Of a stretch of DNA of 64,000 nucleotides, positions 12,667-22,350 are shown piece after piece. Every line of letters begins with the position of its first letter. Positions within the stretch are counted from its first letter, which is position 1. Below the pieces are notes generated by a model that worked only from the letters and a program-made list of their open reading frames with translations, was not told where the DNA came from and ran no database searches. Source of the stretch: Pseudarthrobacter oxydans (GTDB taxonomy: Bacteria; Actinomycetota; Actinomycetes; Actinomycetales; Micrococcaceae); contig NZ_CP139438.1 of assembly GCF_034258515.1 (NCBI RefSeq), positions 4,216,001-4,280,000 on the forward strand. Direction: 5' to 3'. The translations under genes were made by a program, and so were the position numbers.

Positions 12667-13722
12667 CTACAGCTCGGCCTTGCCCTGGCGCCAGTAGCCC
12701 ATGAACGCGACCTGTTTCCGGTCGATTCCGACGTCCCGGACCAGGTAGCGGCGCATGTCCTTGATGACGGCGGCTTCCCCGGCGATCCAGGCGTAGAAGG
12801 GCATGGCGCCGGCCGGCATGTCGGGGTTCTTGGTGGCCTGGATGTCCGAAGTCTCCATCCGCGCGGGGGTCTCCCAGAGGATGTCCACATCCACGTTGAC
12901 GTCTTCGGGCTCCGGGCCGGCGCCGCCGCCGGCCGCTTTGATGCCAACCCAGCCGGGCTCAGGAACCGCCGAACGCACTGCCTGCTGGAGCAGCTCGCCG
13001 TGCGGGCGGGAGCGGCCGATCGAGGCGCCCCGGGCCAGCCAGGTGATTTCGATGTCCGCCGGCGAGGTCAGTTCGAGGAAGTCGCCGGCTTCGGGGACTT
13101 CCAGGAAGGCGTGCCCGGTCATGTATTCCGGCAGGCTTTCCAGGATGGCGGAGATGGCCGGGACGGCTGTTTCGTCGCCGGCCAGCAGGATGCGCTGCGC
13201 CAGTCCTGGGCGCCATTCGATGCCTGAGTAGGTCTCGGCGGTGACGCAGTGCGCGGCCCTGTTGTTGGGCCCGATGATGGTGATGGCGTCGCCCGGCTTC
13301 GCGTTGAGGGCCCAGTTGGCGGCCGGCCCGCCGTTGCCACAGTGGTCAAAGTGCATCACGAAGTCGACGTCGATTTCCGGGTACACAGCGTCGAGGCGCG
13401 ACTGCCGGACCGTGTAGGTCCGCATCGAGCCCCGGACGGCAGGATCCATGGCGAGCCATTCGCGGTACCAGCCGGAGGAGCTCATTTCGAACACCGGGAG
13501 GGGCAGCGGGCTGCCGTCCGCCGCGAGGGACGGGATCATGAGCTTGATCCGGAGGTCCAGGGTGTCGCCGTGGACGCCGAAGTCCCGCAGCGAGTACCCG
13601 CCGAACGTGATCCTGCGGAAGTTGGGGCTCAATTCCTGGACCGATGTCACGGTGACTTCGAACGCCAGGGTCATGGGCTCGGTGTTCATCGTCTTTGCGG
13701 CGGCAGTTTCCCGGGTTTTCAT
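12667..13722 (-). CDS. Siderophore-interacting protein (FAD-dependent ferric reductase family)
   Basis: A 351-residue SIP-family flavoprotein. SMRTYTVRQSR (about 99-109) is the FAD-binding RxYTxR motif, HFDHCGNGGPAANWALNAKPGD is the second flavin contact, and the C-terminal domain (FYAWIAGEAAVIKDMRRYL) is the NAD(P)H-binding half. It releases iron from imported ferric siderophores by reduction in the cytoplasm. It is the last gene of the iron-uptake operon, and its ATG overlaps the ATPase stop by four bases. Its 3' end converges with the GH16 gene 22 bases away. Confidence 0.93.
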   Translation of the reverse strand: MKTRETAAAKTMNTEPMTLAFEVTVTSVQELSPNFRRITFGGYSLRDFGVHGDTLDLRIKLMIPSLAADGSPLPLPVFEMSSSGWYREWLAMDPAVRGSMRTYTVRQSRLDAVYPEIDVDFVMHFDHCGNGGPAANWALNAKPGDAITIIGPNNRAAHCVTAETYSGIEWRPGLAQRILLAGDETAVPAISAILESLPEYMTGHAFLEVPEAGDFLELTSPADIEITWLARGASIGRSRPHGELLQQAVRSAVPEPGWVGIKAAGGGAGPEPEDVNVDVDILWETPARMETSDIQATKNPDMPAGAMPFYAWIAGEAAVIKDMRRYLVRDVGIDRKQVAFMGYWRQGKAEL

Positions 13723-14534
13723 GAAACGAGCTCCAGTTCGTTGGCGGGGACGTGGTGGCGGCCGATGGGAATGACCAGGGGTGTTCCGGAAAGGGGATCG
13801 GGGATAACGCGGGACTCGAGGCCAAAGACATTGCGGACCAGGGCCTCCGTGACCACCTCGGCGGGGGAACCGACGGCCACCACGGCCCCGCCCTTCATGG
13901 CGATAACGGTGTCCGCGTACCGGGCGGCCAGGTTCAGGTCATGCAGGACGATGGCCACGGTGGTGCCCCGCTGCCGGTTCAGGTCTGTCACGAGGTCCAG
14001 GACCTCCACCTGGTGCGCGAGGTCCAGGTAGGTGGTGGGCTCGTCCAGGAGCAGCACGTCGGTTTCCTGCGCTAAAGCCATGGCGATCCATGCCCGCTGC
14101 CGCTGTCCGCCGGAGAGTTCGTCCACGTTCCGCCCGGCGAGGGCCAGCGTCTCGGTGGCTTCCAGTGCGCGCTGCACCGCAGCCTCATCCTGCGGGCTCC
14201 AGCTCCGGAAGAAGCCCTGGTGCGGATAGCGTCCGCGGCCCACCAGGTCCCTCACGGTGATGCCGTCCGGGGCTGTGGGGTGCTGCGGGAGGAGGCCCAG
14301 GGTGCGGGCCAGTTGACGGGCGGGCAGCGAGTGGATGTCCTTGCCGTCCAGGGCGACGGTGCCGGCCGCAGGTTTGAGGAGCCGGGACAGGCCTCGGAGG
14401 AGGGTGGACTTCCCGCAGGCGTTGGCACCCACGATCATGGTCACCTTGCCTTCCGGGATTTCGGCGTTGAGCCCGTCCACCACGCAGCGCTGGTCATATT
14501 TCAGCGTCAGGTCCTTGGCGTTGAGAACTGCCAC
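13719..14534 (-). CDS. Iron-siderophore ABC transporter ATP-binding protein
   Basis: A 271-residue FepC/FecE-type ATPase. Walker A is GANACGKST (about 36-44), the signature is ELSGGQRQRAW, Walker B is VLLLDEPTTYLD, and the H-loop is VLHDLN. It powers siderophore import through the two adjacent permeases. The start is the GTG at 14534, one base after the permease stop and with AAGGAAG before it; upstream extension of the frame overlaps the permease and is not coding. The final base group overlaps the SIP start (ATGA). Confidence 0.95.
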   Translation of the reverse strand: MAVLNAKDLTLKYDQRCVVDGLNAEIPEGKVTMIVGANACGKSTLLRGLSRLLKPAAGTVALDGKDIHSLPARQLARTLGLLPQHPTAPDGITVRDLVGRGRYPHQGFFRSWSPQDEAAVQRALEATETLALAGRNVDELSGGQRQRAWIAMALAQETDVLLLDEPTTYLDLAHQVEVLDLVTDLNRQRGTTVAIVLHDLNLAARYADTVIAMKGGAVVAVGSPAEVVTEALVRNVFGLESRVIPDPLSGTPLVIPIGRHHVPANELELVS

Positions 14535-14535
14535 G

Positions 14536-15648
14536 TCAGGCTTCCTTTCGGTTGGCCGTGACCAGGAGCCACAGCAGGAACGGGGCACCGAGCGCACCGG
14601 TGATGACGCCCACCGGCAGGACGGTGCCGTCCAGCAGCAGGGGTGCAAGATTGGCGGCGAGGTAGTCTGCGGCGAGGACAATGAGGGCGCCCACCAGGGC
14701 CGACGCCGGGAGGCTGGCCTTGCCGGTGAAGCGCCGGGCGATGGGCCCGGCCAGGAAGGCGACGAACGAGACCGGGCCGGCAGCCGCCGTCGCCACTGCC
14801 GCGAGCGAGACGGCGATGGTGACCAGCGCGAGGCGGGTGGCACCGACGCGGATGCCCAGGCCGGCGGCGGCATCGGGGCCGAGCTCCAGGATGCGCAGCG
14901 GCCCGGCGATGGCTGCAACGGCGGGAATAAGGACGGCGAGGGCAAGGGCCAGCACCCCGGCCCGGTCCCAGCTGGCGGAGTTCAGGGAGCCGTTGAGCCA
15001 GACGAGGGCATCCGCTGCGGTGCGGATGTCTGCGCGGGTCATCAGGAAGCTCACCACGGCATGCAGCGCGGCGGCGATGCCCACACCCGCCAGGATGAGC
15101 CGGTTGCCGGCGGCATCACCGCGGCCGGTTCCGCCCATGGTGCCGCTGGAGATGGCGTAGATCAGCGCCGCGACGCCGAGCGCGCCGGCAAGCGCTGCCC
15201 CGGAAACCACGGCACCGGACGCACCGAAAATGACGATGGCGGCCACCGCGGCGGCGCTGGCGCCGTAGCTGATGCCGATGACGTCCGGGCTGGCCAGCGG
15301 GTTGCGCAGCATGGTCTGGAACAGGGCACCGGCCAGGCCGAACGCCAGGCCCACCATGGTGCCGAGGACCGCCCGCGGCAGCTTGTTCTCCATCACGATG
15401 AAGCTGGCGCCGGGGACCTTTTCCCCGCCTGTCAGGTGCCCGATGAGGATTTTGAAGAAGTCCGGGATGGTCACGGTGTAGCTGCCCAGCAGCACGGACA
15501 CTGCGAACAGGATTACGACGGCGGCGGCGAGGACGGCGGTCCGGTTCACCCCCAGCCGTCCCCGGCGTTGCCCTGTCAGTCCTGGTCCCTTAAGGCCGGT
15601 TGTCGGAGCCGTATCTGACAGGTCGACGGGGGTTTTGGTGATGCTCAC
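14536..15648 (-). CDS. Iron-siderophore ABC transporter permease (second)
   Basis: A 370-residue FecCD/FepG-type permease with about nine to ten hydrophobic segments. [16 protein letters not shown] is the hallmark of the family near the coupling region, and [26 protein letters not shown] precedes it. The GTG at 15648 overlaps the stop of the first permease by four bases (GTGA), so the two are translationally coupled and would form the membrane heterodimer. Confidence 0.95.
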   Translation of the reverse strand: MSITKTPVDLSDTAPTTGLKGPGLTGQRRGRLGVNRTAVLAAAVVILFAVSVLLGSYTVTIPDFFKILIGHLTGGEKVPGASFIVMENKLPRAVLGTMVGLAFGLAGALFQTMLRNPLASPDVIGISYGASAAAVAAIVIFGASGAVVSGAALAGALGVAALIYAISSGTMGGTGRGDAAGNRLILAGVGIAAALHAVVSFLMTRADIRTAADALVWLNGSLNSASWDRAGVLALALAVLIPAVAAIAGPLRILELGPDAAAGLGIRVGATRLALVTIAVSLAAVATAAAGPVSFVAFLAGPIARRFTGKASLPASALVGALIVLAADYLAANLAPLLLDGTVLPVGVITGALGAPFLLWLLVTANRKEA

Positions 15649-16736
15649 AGTCCGGCCCCCTTGCCGCGGCGAATCAGCCAGACGAAGACGGGCGCGCCGA
15701 CGAGGGCGGTCATGATGCCGGCCGGGACTTCGCCGGGCAGGAGGACCACGCGGCCGATGATGTCGGCCCCCAGCAGCAGCGCCGGCGCAAGGACCAGGGA
15801 GAACGGCAGGATCCAGCGGTAGTCGGGGCCGGTGAGGAAGCGGACCGCATGCGGGATGACCAGGCCCACGAAGGCGACGGGTCCGGCAAGGGCAGTGGCG
15901 GAGCCGCACAGCAGCACGATGCCGAGGGCCGTGACGGCCCTTGCCGGTCCCACGCGCTGGCCGAGGCCGCGGGCAATGTCGTCGCCGAGGGCCAGGCTGT
16001 TGAGGATGCGGCCGGTCAGCAGCACAATGAGCGCCCCCGCGGCAAGGAATGGAAGTCCGAAGAGCACCGCGGACCAGTCGCGCCCGGCGATTCCGCCCAC
16101 CTGCCAGAAGCGGAACCGGTCCAAAGTGTCCTGGCTGGAGACCAGGATGACGTTCATCAGCGAGTACAGGCCGGCATTCAGTGCCGCGCCTGCCAGGGCG
16201 AGCTTCACCGGGGTGGCGCCGTCCCGGCCCAGGGAAGCAATGAGGTACACCACGACGGCGGCGGCTGCTGCCCCGACGAAGGCGAACCAGATATAGCCGG
16301 AGAGGGATCCGACGCCGAAAACATAGATGCCGGTGACCACAGCCAGGGCCGCGCCGGCGTTAACACCCAAAATGCCCGGGTCCGCGAGCGGGTTGCGGGC
16401 CACGCCCTGCATGGCTGCGCCCGCAAGGCCCAGCGCACCGCCGGCCAGCAGGCCAAGGACGGTGCGGGGAATGCGGGCGTGGACCACGGCGTGGTCGCCG
16501 TTGGCGGGATCAAACGCGGTGAGCGCCTGCCACACGGTGGCGAGGGGAAGGCCCCGCGCGCCAATGGCCAGGGAGGCCCCGGCCAGCAGCGCCAGTACAA
16601 CGACGGCGGCCAGCAGCCAGGCGGCGCGCGGCCCTCCAAACGTGCGGCCGGGGGCATGTACTGCGGGCCCCGTGCCCGGCACGAAGGTGCCGGGCGCCGG
16701 CTCCTGGCGGGCCGCCGTCGTCGTACTGTCCGTCAT
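15645..16736 (-). CDS. Iron-siderophore ABC transporter permease (first)
   Basis: A 363-residue FecCD/FepD-type permease. ARIPRTVLGLLAGGALGL, then QGVARNPLADPGILGVNAGA and VGLVIPHAVRFL are family signatures. A 35-residue hydrophilic N-terminus precedes the first membrane segment. It starts 25 bases after the binding-protein stop. With the next gene it makes the inner-membrane channel for ferric siderophore. Confidence 0.95.
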   Translation of the reverse strand: MTDSTTTAARQEPAPGTFVPGTGPAVHAPGRTFGGPRAAWLLAAVVVLALLAGASLAIGARGLPLATVWQALTAFDPANGDHAVVHARIPRTVLGLLAGGALGLAGAAMQGVARNPLADPGILGVNAGAALAVVTGIYVFGVGSLSGYIWFAFVGAAAAAVVVYLIASLGRDGATPVKLALAGAALNAGLYSLMNVILVSSQDTLDRFRFWQVGGIAGRDWSAVLFGLPFLAAGALIVLLTGRILNSLALGDDIARGLGQRVGPARAVTALGIVLLCGSATALAGPVAFVGLVIPHAVRFLTGPDYRWILPFSLVLAPALLLGADIIGRVVLLPGEVPAGIMTALVGAPVFVWLIRRGKGAGL

Positions 16737-16761
16737 TTATCTGTTCCTACCTGAGCGGTGA

Positions 16762-17853
16762 TTACTTCACAGCATCCGCTGCGGTGGCCAGCTGGGGCAG
16801 GAACGTATCCAGCGACCACGGCAGGCTCAGCGGGGAGGAAGCGGAGATGGACAGCGTCAGGGTGTTGTCCGAATCAGCAACCAGGGCGCCGTTCTTGATG
16901 GCCGGGATCTGGCTCAGCAGGGGATCTGACTTGATGGAGTCAGCGGTGGCTGCATCCGGCACCCAGGTCACGAAGATGTCCGATTCGAGCTCATTGGCCT
17001 TTTCAGCCGACCAGGGGAGGAAGAACTCCTTGGAACCCTTGGACTTCTCCTCAACGATCGGGGCCAGCTTCATGCCGATCCCGCTGAGGAAGCGCGGGCG
17101 GTTGTCCATGGCGGTGTAGACGTTGACGCCGTCGCCCTTGGCCGGCTCGAGGTTGCCGTAGATGAAGCTCTTGCCGGCCAGCTGCGGGTACTCGGCAACC
17201 TTGTCCTTGATGGCGGCCTCCGTGTCGGAAATCAGCTTGGTTGCCTCGGCGTCCTTGCCAAGTGCCTTGCCGATGATGGAGGTGGAGTCCTGCCAGGAAG
17301 TTCCGTAAGCGAGTTCCGGATGGGCCACAACCGGGGCGATCTCGCTCAGTTTCTTGTAGTCCTCCTCGGTGAAGCCGGAGTAGGCGGCCAGGATGACGTC
17401 CGGGGTGAGCTTGGCGATCTCGGTGAAGTTGATGCCGTCCGCCTCGGAGTACTGGACCGGGGCCTTGTCCGAGCCGAAGCCGGCGCCAAGCTCCTCCAGG
17501 GCTGCGTCCTTCCAGGGCGTGGAGCCCTGCTCGTTGCCGCCCCATTCGTTCTTGGGAACGCCCACCGGGACAACGCCCAGGGCAATGGCCACATCGTCAT
17601 TGACCCAGGAAACGGTGGCTACCCGGGTGGGCTGCTTCTCGATGGTGGTCTTGCCGTACACGTGCTCGATGGTGACGGGGAACTGCGCACTGCTGGAGCT
17701 GGATGCGCCGGCGTCCGTGGTGGAGGAGGCGGGGCCTGTTGAGCATGCGGAGAGGGTAAGTGCCGCTGCGGCCAGGACAGCGGTGGCCTTGCCGGCTGAC
17801 TTGAACAGCGTGCGGCGGGTGGTGCCGGGCCCGGAGAAGAGGGGGGAAGTCAC
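16762..17853 (-). CDS. Iron-siderophore substrate-binding lipoprotein
   Basis: A 363-residue FepB/FhuD-type binding protein, first gene of the uptake operon. The N-terminus has a twin-arginine-like TTRRTLFK followed by a hydrophobic stretch and lipobox LSAC with the lipidated cysteine near residue 37, so it may be a Tat-exported lipoprotein on the outer face of the membrane. VYGKTTIEKQPTRVATVSW and LTPDVILAAYSGF are typical of the class III binding-protein fold. A DtxR/IdeR-type box lies 28-46 bases upstream, which predicts repression by iron-loaded regulator. Confidence 0.94.
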   Translation of the reverse strand: MTSPLFSGPGTTRRTLFKSAGKATAVLAAAALTLSACSTGPASSTTDAGASSSSSAQFPVTIEHVYGKTTIEKQPTRVATVSWVNDDVAIALGVVPVGVPKNEWGGNEQGSTPWKDAALEELGAGFGSDKAPVQYSEADGINFTEIAKLTPDVILAAYSGFTEEDYKKLSEIAPVVAHPELAYGTSWQDSTSIIGKALGKDAEATKLISDTEAAIKDKVAEYPQLAGKSFIYGNLEPAKGDGVNVYTAMDNRPRFLSGIGMKLAPIVEEKSKGSKEFFLPWSAEKANELESDIFVTWVPDAATADSIKSDPLLSQIPAIKNGALVADSDNTLTLSISASSPLSLPWSLDTFLPQLATAADAVK

Positions 17854-17880
17854 AGAACTCCTTAAGTGAATGAAGCGAAC

Positions 17881-17899
17881 TTAAGTAAGGCTAACCTAC
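17881..17899 (-). promoter_or_regulatory. DtxR/IdeR iron box
   Basis: The minus strand reads GTAGGTTAGCCTTACTTAA, which matches the consensus TTAGGTTAGSCTAACCTAA at 16 of 19 positions. It sits just upstream of the siderophore-binding-protein gene and probably overlaps its promoter, so iron-bound DtxR/IdeR would block the five-gene operon. Confidence 0.85.
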
Positions 17900-17966
17900 C
17901 CTTATCGCCATTACGCAAGGTTTCTGTAACTTATTCCCCTTCGTGACGAAGCACACACCCCCGCCG

Positions 17967-18057
17967 ACGCTCTCTCACTTAATGCAGGAAAAACCCAAAC
18001 CCTCTATCACCGGGTGATGGAGGGTTTGGGGAAAAGGCACATTAAGTGAGAGAGCGT
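17967..18057. repeat. 91-bp nested inverted-repeat element
   Basis: ACGCTCTCTCACTTAATG at 17967-17984 is repeated as a perfect 18-bp inverted copy at 18040-18057. Inside it, 17994-18010 and 18014-18030 form a second 17-bp hairpin with one mismatch, followed on the minus strand by a short T run. The inner hairpin can serve as terminator for jetC. The outer perfect repeats are more than a terminator needs and look like the ends of a small palindromic or MITE-like unit. It lies four bases after the jetC stop. Confidence 0.75.
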
Positions 18058-18061
18058 GCCG

Positions 18062-21000
18062 TCAGCGCAGGACGATGTCCACCGGGTTCGCTTCGGAGCG
18101 CCAGGCGCCTTCTTCGCCCGGCCGCGGTTTGATGACAGGCGCCGTGAGCACGCCGGAGCGGTTGGTGCGCTTGTCGCGGAGGATTTCGGTGACGGAACCG
18201 AGGTGCCGGGAGAGGTCGATGACGTTCTCCGGCGCAGCCAGCAGCAGCTGGAACCCGAACTCGTGCAGCGCCTTGATCCCGGCGCCCGCAAACTCCTCGG
18301 ACGCCAGCACGAATGCCTCGTCCATCATCACGGTGCCGTAGGTGGTGAAACCCTGCTCGGCGATGCCCAGCTGGTAGCTCAGGGCCGCGGCCATGATGAA
18401 GGCCGTGAAACGCTGCCGTTCACCGCCGGACATGGATCCGGTGTCCGCGTGCATGAAGACCTCGGACTTTTTGGCGCCGCCCTTTTTGCCCGACGCCGGC
18501 CCTGCAACCTCGCGGTGTTCCTTGCACTGGATGAACAGGTGGCCGCGCACGTCCAGCACCTCGGCCCGCCAGCGCCTGTCCTCGGGCGCCTGTGAGCCCA
18601 GCCGCTTCACCAGGGTTTCCAGGGACTTGTAGCGGGCGGTGAGCTCGGCGTCGTCGTCCCTCTCCTGGCCCTGGCCCTCCGCCTTGGAGGCGTCCGCGCG
18701 GGCGGGCCGGGTGTGGCGCGCCCGGAGCGCGCTCTGGATGGCGTCCTTGAACTGTTTGGCAGTGGGCGGCAGCGTCTGCTTGATGTCCAGCTCCAGGAAG
18801 CTGCCCTCGTGGAAGTTGACCTGCGAGAGGATGCCGTTCAGCGGAAGGATCCGGCTGCTGATGGAGCGGCGTTCCTCGTCCAGCAGGTGCAGGAGGGTGC
18901 TGAAGGATTCGTGCGTGCGCTGGTTGAAGAACTGCCGGAATTCCGCCTCCTGCGCAGGCAGCCCGTCGCTCACGATCGCATGGTAGCGGGTCTCGAACTC
19001 ACCCGCGGCGCCAATGGAGGTGCCATGGTCCGCGGAGATGGCACTCCCCCACTCCCGGACGAACCCCTCGAAAATCCTCGTGAGCCGCTCGGCCGTCGCC
19101 TGCCCGCGCGACTCCGCTGCGTGCAGTTCCCCCAGCAGTCCGGTCCGCACCCGGTTGGCCAGGTTGTCCAGCTCGTGCATCTCAGTAACGTCGCCGAAGC
19201 CGGCAAAGTACGGTTCCAGCGCGCTGACGGTAGCGTCCGACGGCGGCGCCTGGGCCAGGCGGTTGCGTGCGGCTTCCAGCAGTGAATCCGCCGCGGTCAG
19301 CTGCCGGTCCAGCGACTTGTATTCGCTTTGCAGGACGGCGGCGGCCTCGGTGCTGGACTGGTGCTTCTGCCGCACTTCTTCGATGGCCGCGCGGAGGGGC
19401 TCGAGGTCCGCCTGGGCGGCCAGCGCATCCTTGAGGCGCTGTTCGATCCGGGCAAGCTCCTCGGCAGCGACCTCCGCCGAAACCTGTTCCCACGAACGGT
19501 GGTCCTCCGCGATCCGGCGCAGGGCCTCCAGCTGCCGGCTCATGCCCTGGTGCGAGTCTTCCCGGCTCTGCGCCAGCTCAGCCGCCTTGGCAACCTCCTG
19601 CCGCAGGTCCTCCACCTGGCCGGCCACGAGTTCCAGCTTGGCGGCATTGTCGAACCCGAGGACGTAGTCCTGCCGGCTGGTGAAGCGGTCGTCCTTTTCC
19701 ACCGTGTGGCGGTTGCGCTTCACCACGCCGCCCAGGCTGAGGCCACGGTCCAGCCCGGCGAGCTCGTCCGGATCCTCTACGCAGGGATAGGCGAAATCCA
19801 GCGCGATCCGCTCACGGATCCAGGAACCTGCCTCGGCCGCGACGCCCGTGGTGAGGATGTCCAGCTTGGTGAGCAGGTCGCCGTCGTGCACGTCCTCCAG
19901 CGCCAGCGCACCGCCGGAGAGCGGCTTGGACACGTCAACTGCGCGCAATGCTCCGCGCACGTTGTGGTCGTTGAGGTAGCGGGTCACGGCAGCGAAGTGG
20001 GCACCGGGCACCAGGAGCGTGGTGGCGAGGTTGCGGAGCGCGCGCTCGGCGGCGGGGCGCCATTTTTCCTCCCCCTCGGCAAGGTCCATCAGCTCGCCGG
20101 CGAACGGCATCCGGTCCTCGGGTATGCCGGTGGCGGCAGCGATCGCTGCGCGGTTTTCAATGCTCGACGGCGGCAGCAGCGACTTGCGCGTCTTCAGCGA
20201 GACGAGCTCCTGCTCGGCTGCGGCCAGCTCCCGCTTCTTCGTGGCGTGCGCGTCGAACGCTTCGAAGCGCAGCTCCTGCAGGGCCTGGGAATCGTCCTTG
20301 AGCTCTGCCGACCTCGCGGCCGCCTGCTCGTGCGCCTGTTCCCAGCCGCCGGAGGTCCACTCCAGCTGCAGGCCGGCGTCGGCCAATGCCTGGCGCGCCG
20401 CCTCCTCCACCTGCTCGCGGAGCTTCAGGCCCACGCGCGCGTTCTCCAGCGACTGCTCAATGGCGGAAATCGCGTTGCCGCCCTGGTTGTTGTAGTCCGC
20501 CTCCAGCTGGCGCAGTTCCTTGGCCAGCCCGTCCCGGACCGTTCGTTCGGCGCCGAGCTCCTTGGCCTTCGCCTGGGCCAGCTCCTTGAAGCGGAGCAGC
20601 GTTTTTTCGTGTACCGTGACGGCCAGCTGCTGCTTGTAGGCCTCGAATTCTTCGCCTGCCAGGTCCCGCAGCCGGTTCGCGTCCAGCAGCGCCTGTGCAT
20701 ACTCCTTGTTGAGCCCGGGAACCGGGGCGAGCTGGTCCCGCTGCTGCCGGACGTCCTCCAGCCGCTGCCGGATGGACATCAGGTTGCTGAATTCCTCCAC
20801 GACGTCGTCCGCTGCCGCGAGCGTGGCCGGGGCGTCCAGGACCTGGTCGCGGAAGAACGTGTTGACGCTGCCGCCCAGGCCCTTGCCGGCCTGGATCACG
20901 CGCAGGAGCGGAAGGGCCTGGTCCGAGTTGATGCCGAGCAGCCGGCGGAACCGTTCCGCAAACGCCTTGTGGACATCGAAAACCTGGGCGTCCGGGAAAA

Positions 21001-21541
21001 TCGCCTCCAGGGCAGCCTTGGTGAACCGTTTGTCCGCGATGCCCTCCAGCGCCTCCAGGTCCAGCGGCTGGTGGTCGACCAGGTAGAACCGTCCCACGCT
21101 GGACTCCGTGCCGTTCTTGGGCAGGTCGAACAGCGCGGACACGGTAACCCGCGTGCCGGCGGCGTTGTCGAACGTCAGGGCGACGGCGGACCAGGTGGCC
21201 CCGGGCCGCTGGAAGGCACTCGCCGAGCCCTCGCCGACGGCCTTGTCGCCCACCTTGCCGCGCATGTACGTAAACGTGGTCCGCTTGTCCTCCACGGCAC
21301 CGCCGGACCGCTGGGCGGCGGCCTCGTTGGACCTCGGCCGGGCGTCGAAAACCCGCAGCATGGCATCAAACAGCGTCGACTTGCCTACACCTGAGTTGCC
21401 GGTCAGCAGCGTGCCGTTCCGGTCCACGTGCATCGTGTGCGCCCCGTGGAACGTGCCCCAGTTGACCACCTGCACCAGGGCAAGGCGCATCTGGCCGGGG
21501 TTCGTCAGCTCGCCCATCGGCAGCATGCTCGCGATGCTCAC
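18062..21541 (-). CDS. jetC: Wadjet/Mks SMC-like ATPase JetC (MksB)
   Basis: A 1159-residue SMC-like ATPase of the Wadjet/MksB group. Walker [10 protein letters not shown] is at about 48-56, long coiled-coil arms follow, and the C-terminal head has the signature [10 protein letters not shown] (about 1036-1045) and Walker B MMDEAF (about 1072-1077). With the kleisin JetA and KITE JetB it would form a DNA-loop-extruding complex that recognises small circular DNA. The GTG start overlaps the jetB stop by four bases. In known Wadjet operons JetD, the TOPRIM nuclease, follows; here a hairpin element and then the iron operon follow, so no cleavage subunit is encoded at this locus. Confidence 0.93.
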   Translation of the reverse strand: MSIASMLPMGELTNPGQMRLALVQVVNWGTFHGAHTMHVDRNGTLLTGNSGVGKSTLFDAMLRVFDARPRSNEAAAQRSGGAVEDKRTTFTYMRGKVGDKAVGEGSASAFQRPGATWSAVALTFDNAAGTRVTVSALFDLPKNGTESSVGRFYLVDHQPLDLEALEGIADKRFTKAALEAIFPDAQVFDVHKAFAERFRRLLGINSDQALPLLRVIQAGKGLGGSVNTFFRDQVLDAPATLAAADDVVEEFSNLMSIRQRLEDVRQQRDQLAPVPGLNKEYAQALLDANRLRDLAGEEFEAYKQQLAVTVHEKTLLRFKELAQAKAKELGAERTVRDGLAKELRQLEADYNNQGGNAISAIEQSLENARVGLKLREQVEEAARQALADAGLQLEWTSGGWEQAHEQAAARSAELKDDSQALQELRFEAFDAHATKKRELAAAEQELVSLKTRKSLLPPSSIENRAAIAAATGIPEDRMPFAGELMDLAEGEEKWRPAAERALRNLATTLLVPGAHFAAVTRYLNDHNVRGALRAVDVSKPLSGGALALEDVHDGDLLTKLDILTTGVAAEAGSWIRERIALDFAYPCVEDPDELAGLDRGLSLGGVVKRNRHTVEKDDRFTSRQDYVLGFDNAAKLELVAGQVEDLRQEVAKAAELAQSREDSHQGMSRQLEALRRIAEDHRSWEQVSAEVAAEELARIEQRLKDALAAQADLEPLRAAIEEVRQKHQSSTEAAAVLQSEYKSLDRQLTAADSLLEAARNRLAQAPPSDATVSALEPYFAGFGDVTEMHELDNLANRVRTGLLGELHAAESRGQATAERLTRIFEGFVREWGSAISADHGTSIGAAGEFETRYHAIVSDGLPAQEAEFRQFFNQRTHESFSTLLHLLDEERRSISSRILPLNGILSQVNFHEGSFLELDIKQTLPPTAKQFKDAIQSALRARHTRPARADASKAEGQGQERDDDAELTARYKSLETLVKRLGSQAPEDRRWRAEVLDVRGHLFIQCKEHREVAGPASGKKGGAKKSEVFMHADTGSMSGGERQRFTAFIMAAALSYQLGIAEQGFTTYGTVMMDEAFVLASEEFAGAGIKALHEFGFQLLLAAPENVIDLSRHLGSVTEILRDKRTNRSGVLTAPVIKPRPGEEGAWRSEANPVDIVLR

Positions 21542-22350
21542 CGGGCATCCTCCACTTCGGTTGCGTCCCCGGTCCCGGCGGGGTCAGCCGCCGGATCCGA
21601 GTCCAGCTCTATTAATGCCTCGGTGCCCGCGGGATCTGTGGTCGCCGCCACCAAGGCTTCTATTTGGGCCGGGATGTCGCCGATGTTCTCGAAGGGGAGG
21701 GCCAGGGGCAGGGCGTTGGAGATGGTGTAGACGTCCTCCAGGCCCGTGGGCAGGAGTAGCTGGCGGGCGAGGAGCTTGGTGATGGCCCTGTTCACCACGT
21801 CCGAATCCCGGAGCGCGTCCTGCTGGCCCGCGGGCTGGTAGTGCGCCACGAGGTCGGCGATCTCCTCGCGCGTGATGGTGGGGTCCGTCTGCGCGGTGAC
21901 ATGCCGGTCCAGCAGCAGGCGCAGGCGGAGAAGCACAATGGTCTCCACCCGGCTGAGCGCACGCTGCTGCCGGAGGATGCTGGAGCGGGCGCTGCCCCCG
22001 ATCGCGTCCGGATCCACCGGCCGCAGGACGGCGATCTTCCGTTCGTGGTCCAGTTCCATGGTGAGGAACAGCTCCGACAACCGGCTGCGCAGGATCACCT
22101 GGTTGTCCAGGAGGACGGTCCAGAGCTTCTCGTCCCGGCCGCCGTCGATATACGGACCCTTGAGGAGCTTCACCAGTGCCTGCCGCACCTTCATCGGGAG
22201 AACGCCAGTATCACCCGGGAAGAGGGCCGCACCGTCGACGAACGTATCGCGCGGGGTGACGGCGAAAGGCCGTTCCGCACCGGACGCCGCCCCCGCCCCT
22301 TCGCCGCGCTCTGCCTCCGGGGCCGCCGTCGTGGTCATTTCTTCAGTCAT
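21538..22350 (-). CDS. jetB: Wadjet/Mks KITE subunit JetB (DUF4194, MksE)
   Basis: A 270-residue DUF4194 protein, the MukE-like winged-helix (KITE) subunit. Landmarks are [23 protein letters not shown] in the first third and [19 protein letters not shown] in the second winged helix. The N-terminal 40 residues and C-terminal 50 residues are acidic and probably disordered. It bridges the kleisin and the ATPase heads. Both junctions in the operon overlap by four bases (ATGA with jetA, GTGA with jetC), so the three subunits are produced together. Confidence 0.9.
   Translation of the reverse strand: MTEEMTTTAAPEAERGEGAGAASGAERPFAVTPRDTFVDGAALFPGDTGVLPMKVRQALVKLLKGPYIDGGRDEKLWTVLLDNQVILRSRLSELFLTMELDHERKIAVLRPVDPDAIGGSARSSILRQQRALSRVETIVLLRLRLLLDRHVTAQTDPTITREEIADLVAHYQPAGQQDALRDSDVVNRAITKLLARQLLLPTGLEDVYTISNALPLALPFENIGDIPAQIEALVAATTDPAGTEALIELDSDPAADPAGTGDATEVEDAR

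Noticed and set aside
19328..21394. 688-residue plus-strand frame opposite jetC
   Set aside because: High-GC shadow of the jetC third positions; no domain, and jetC has clear SMC motifs.
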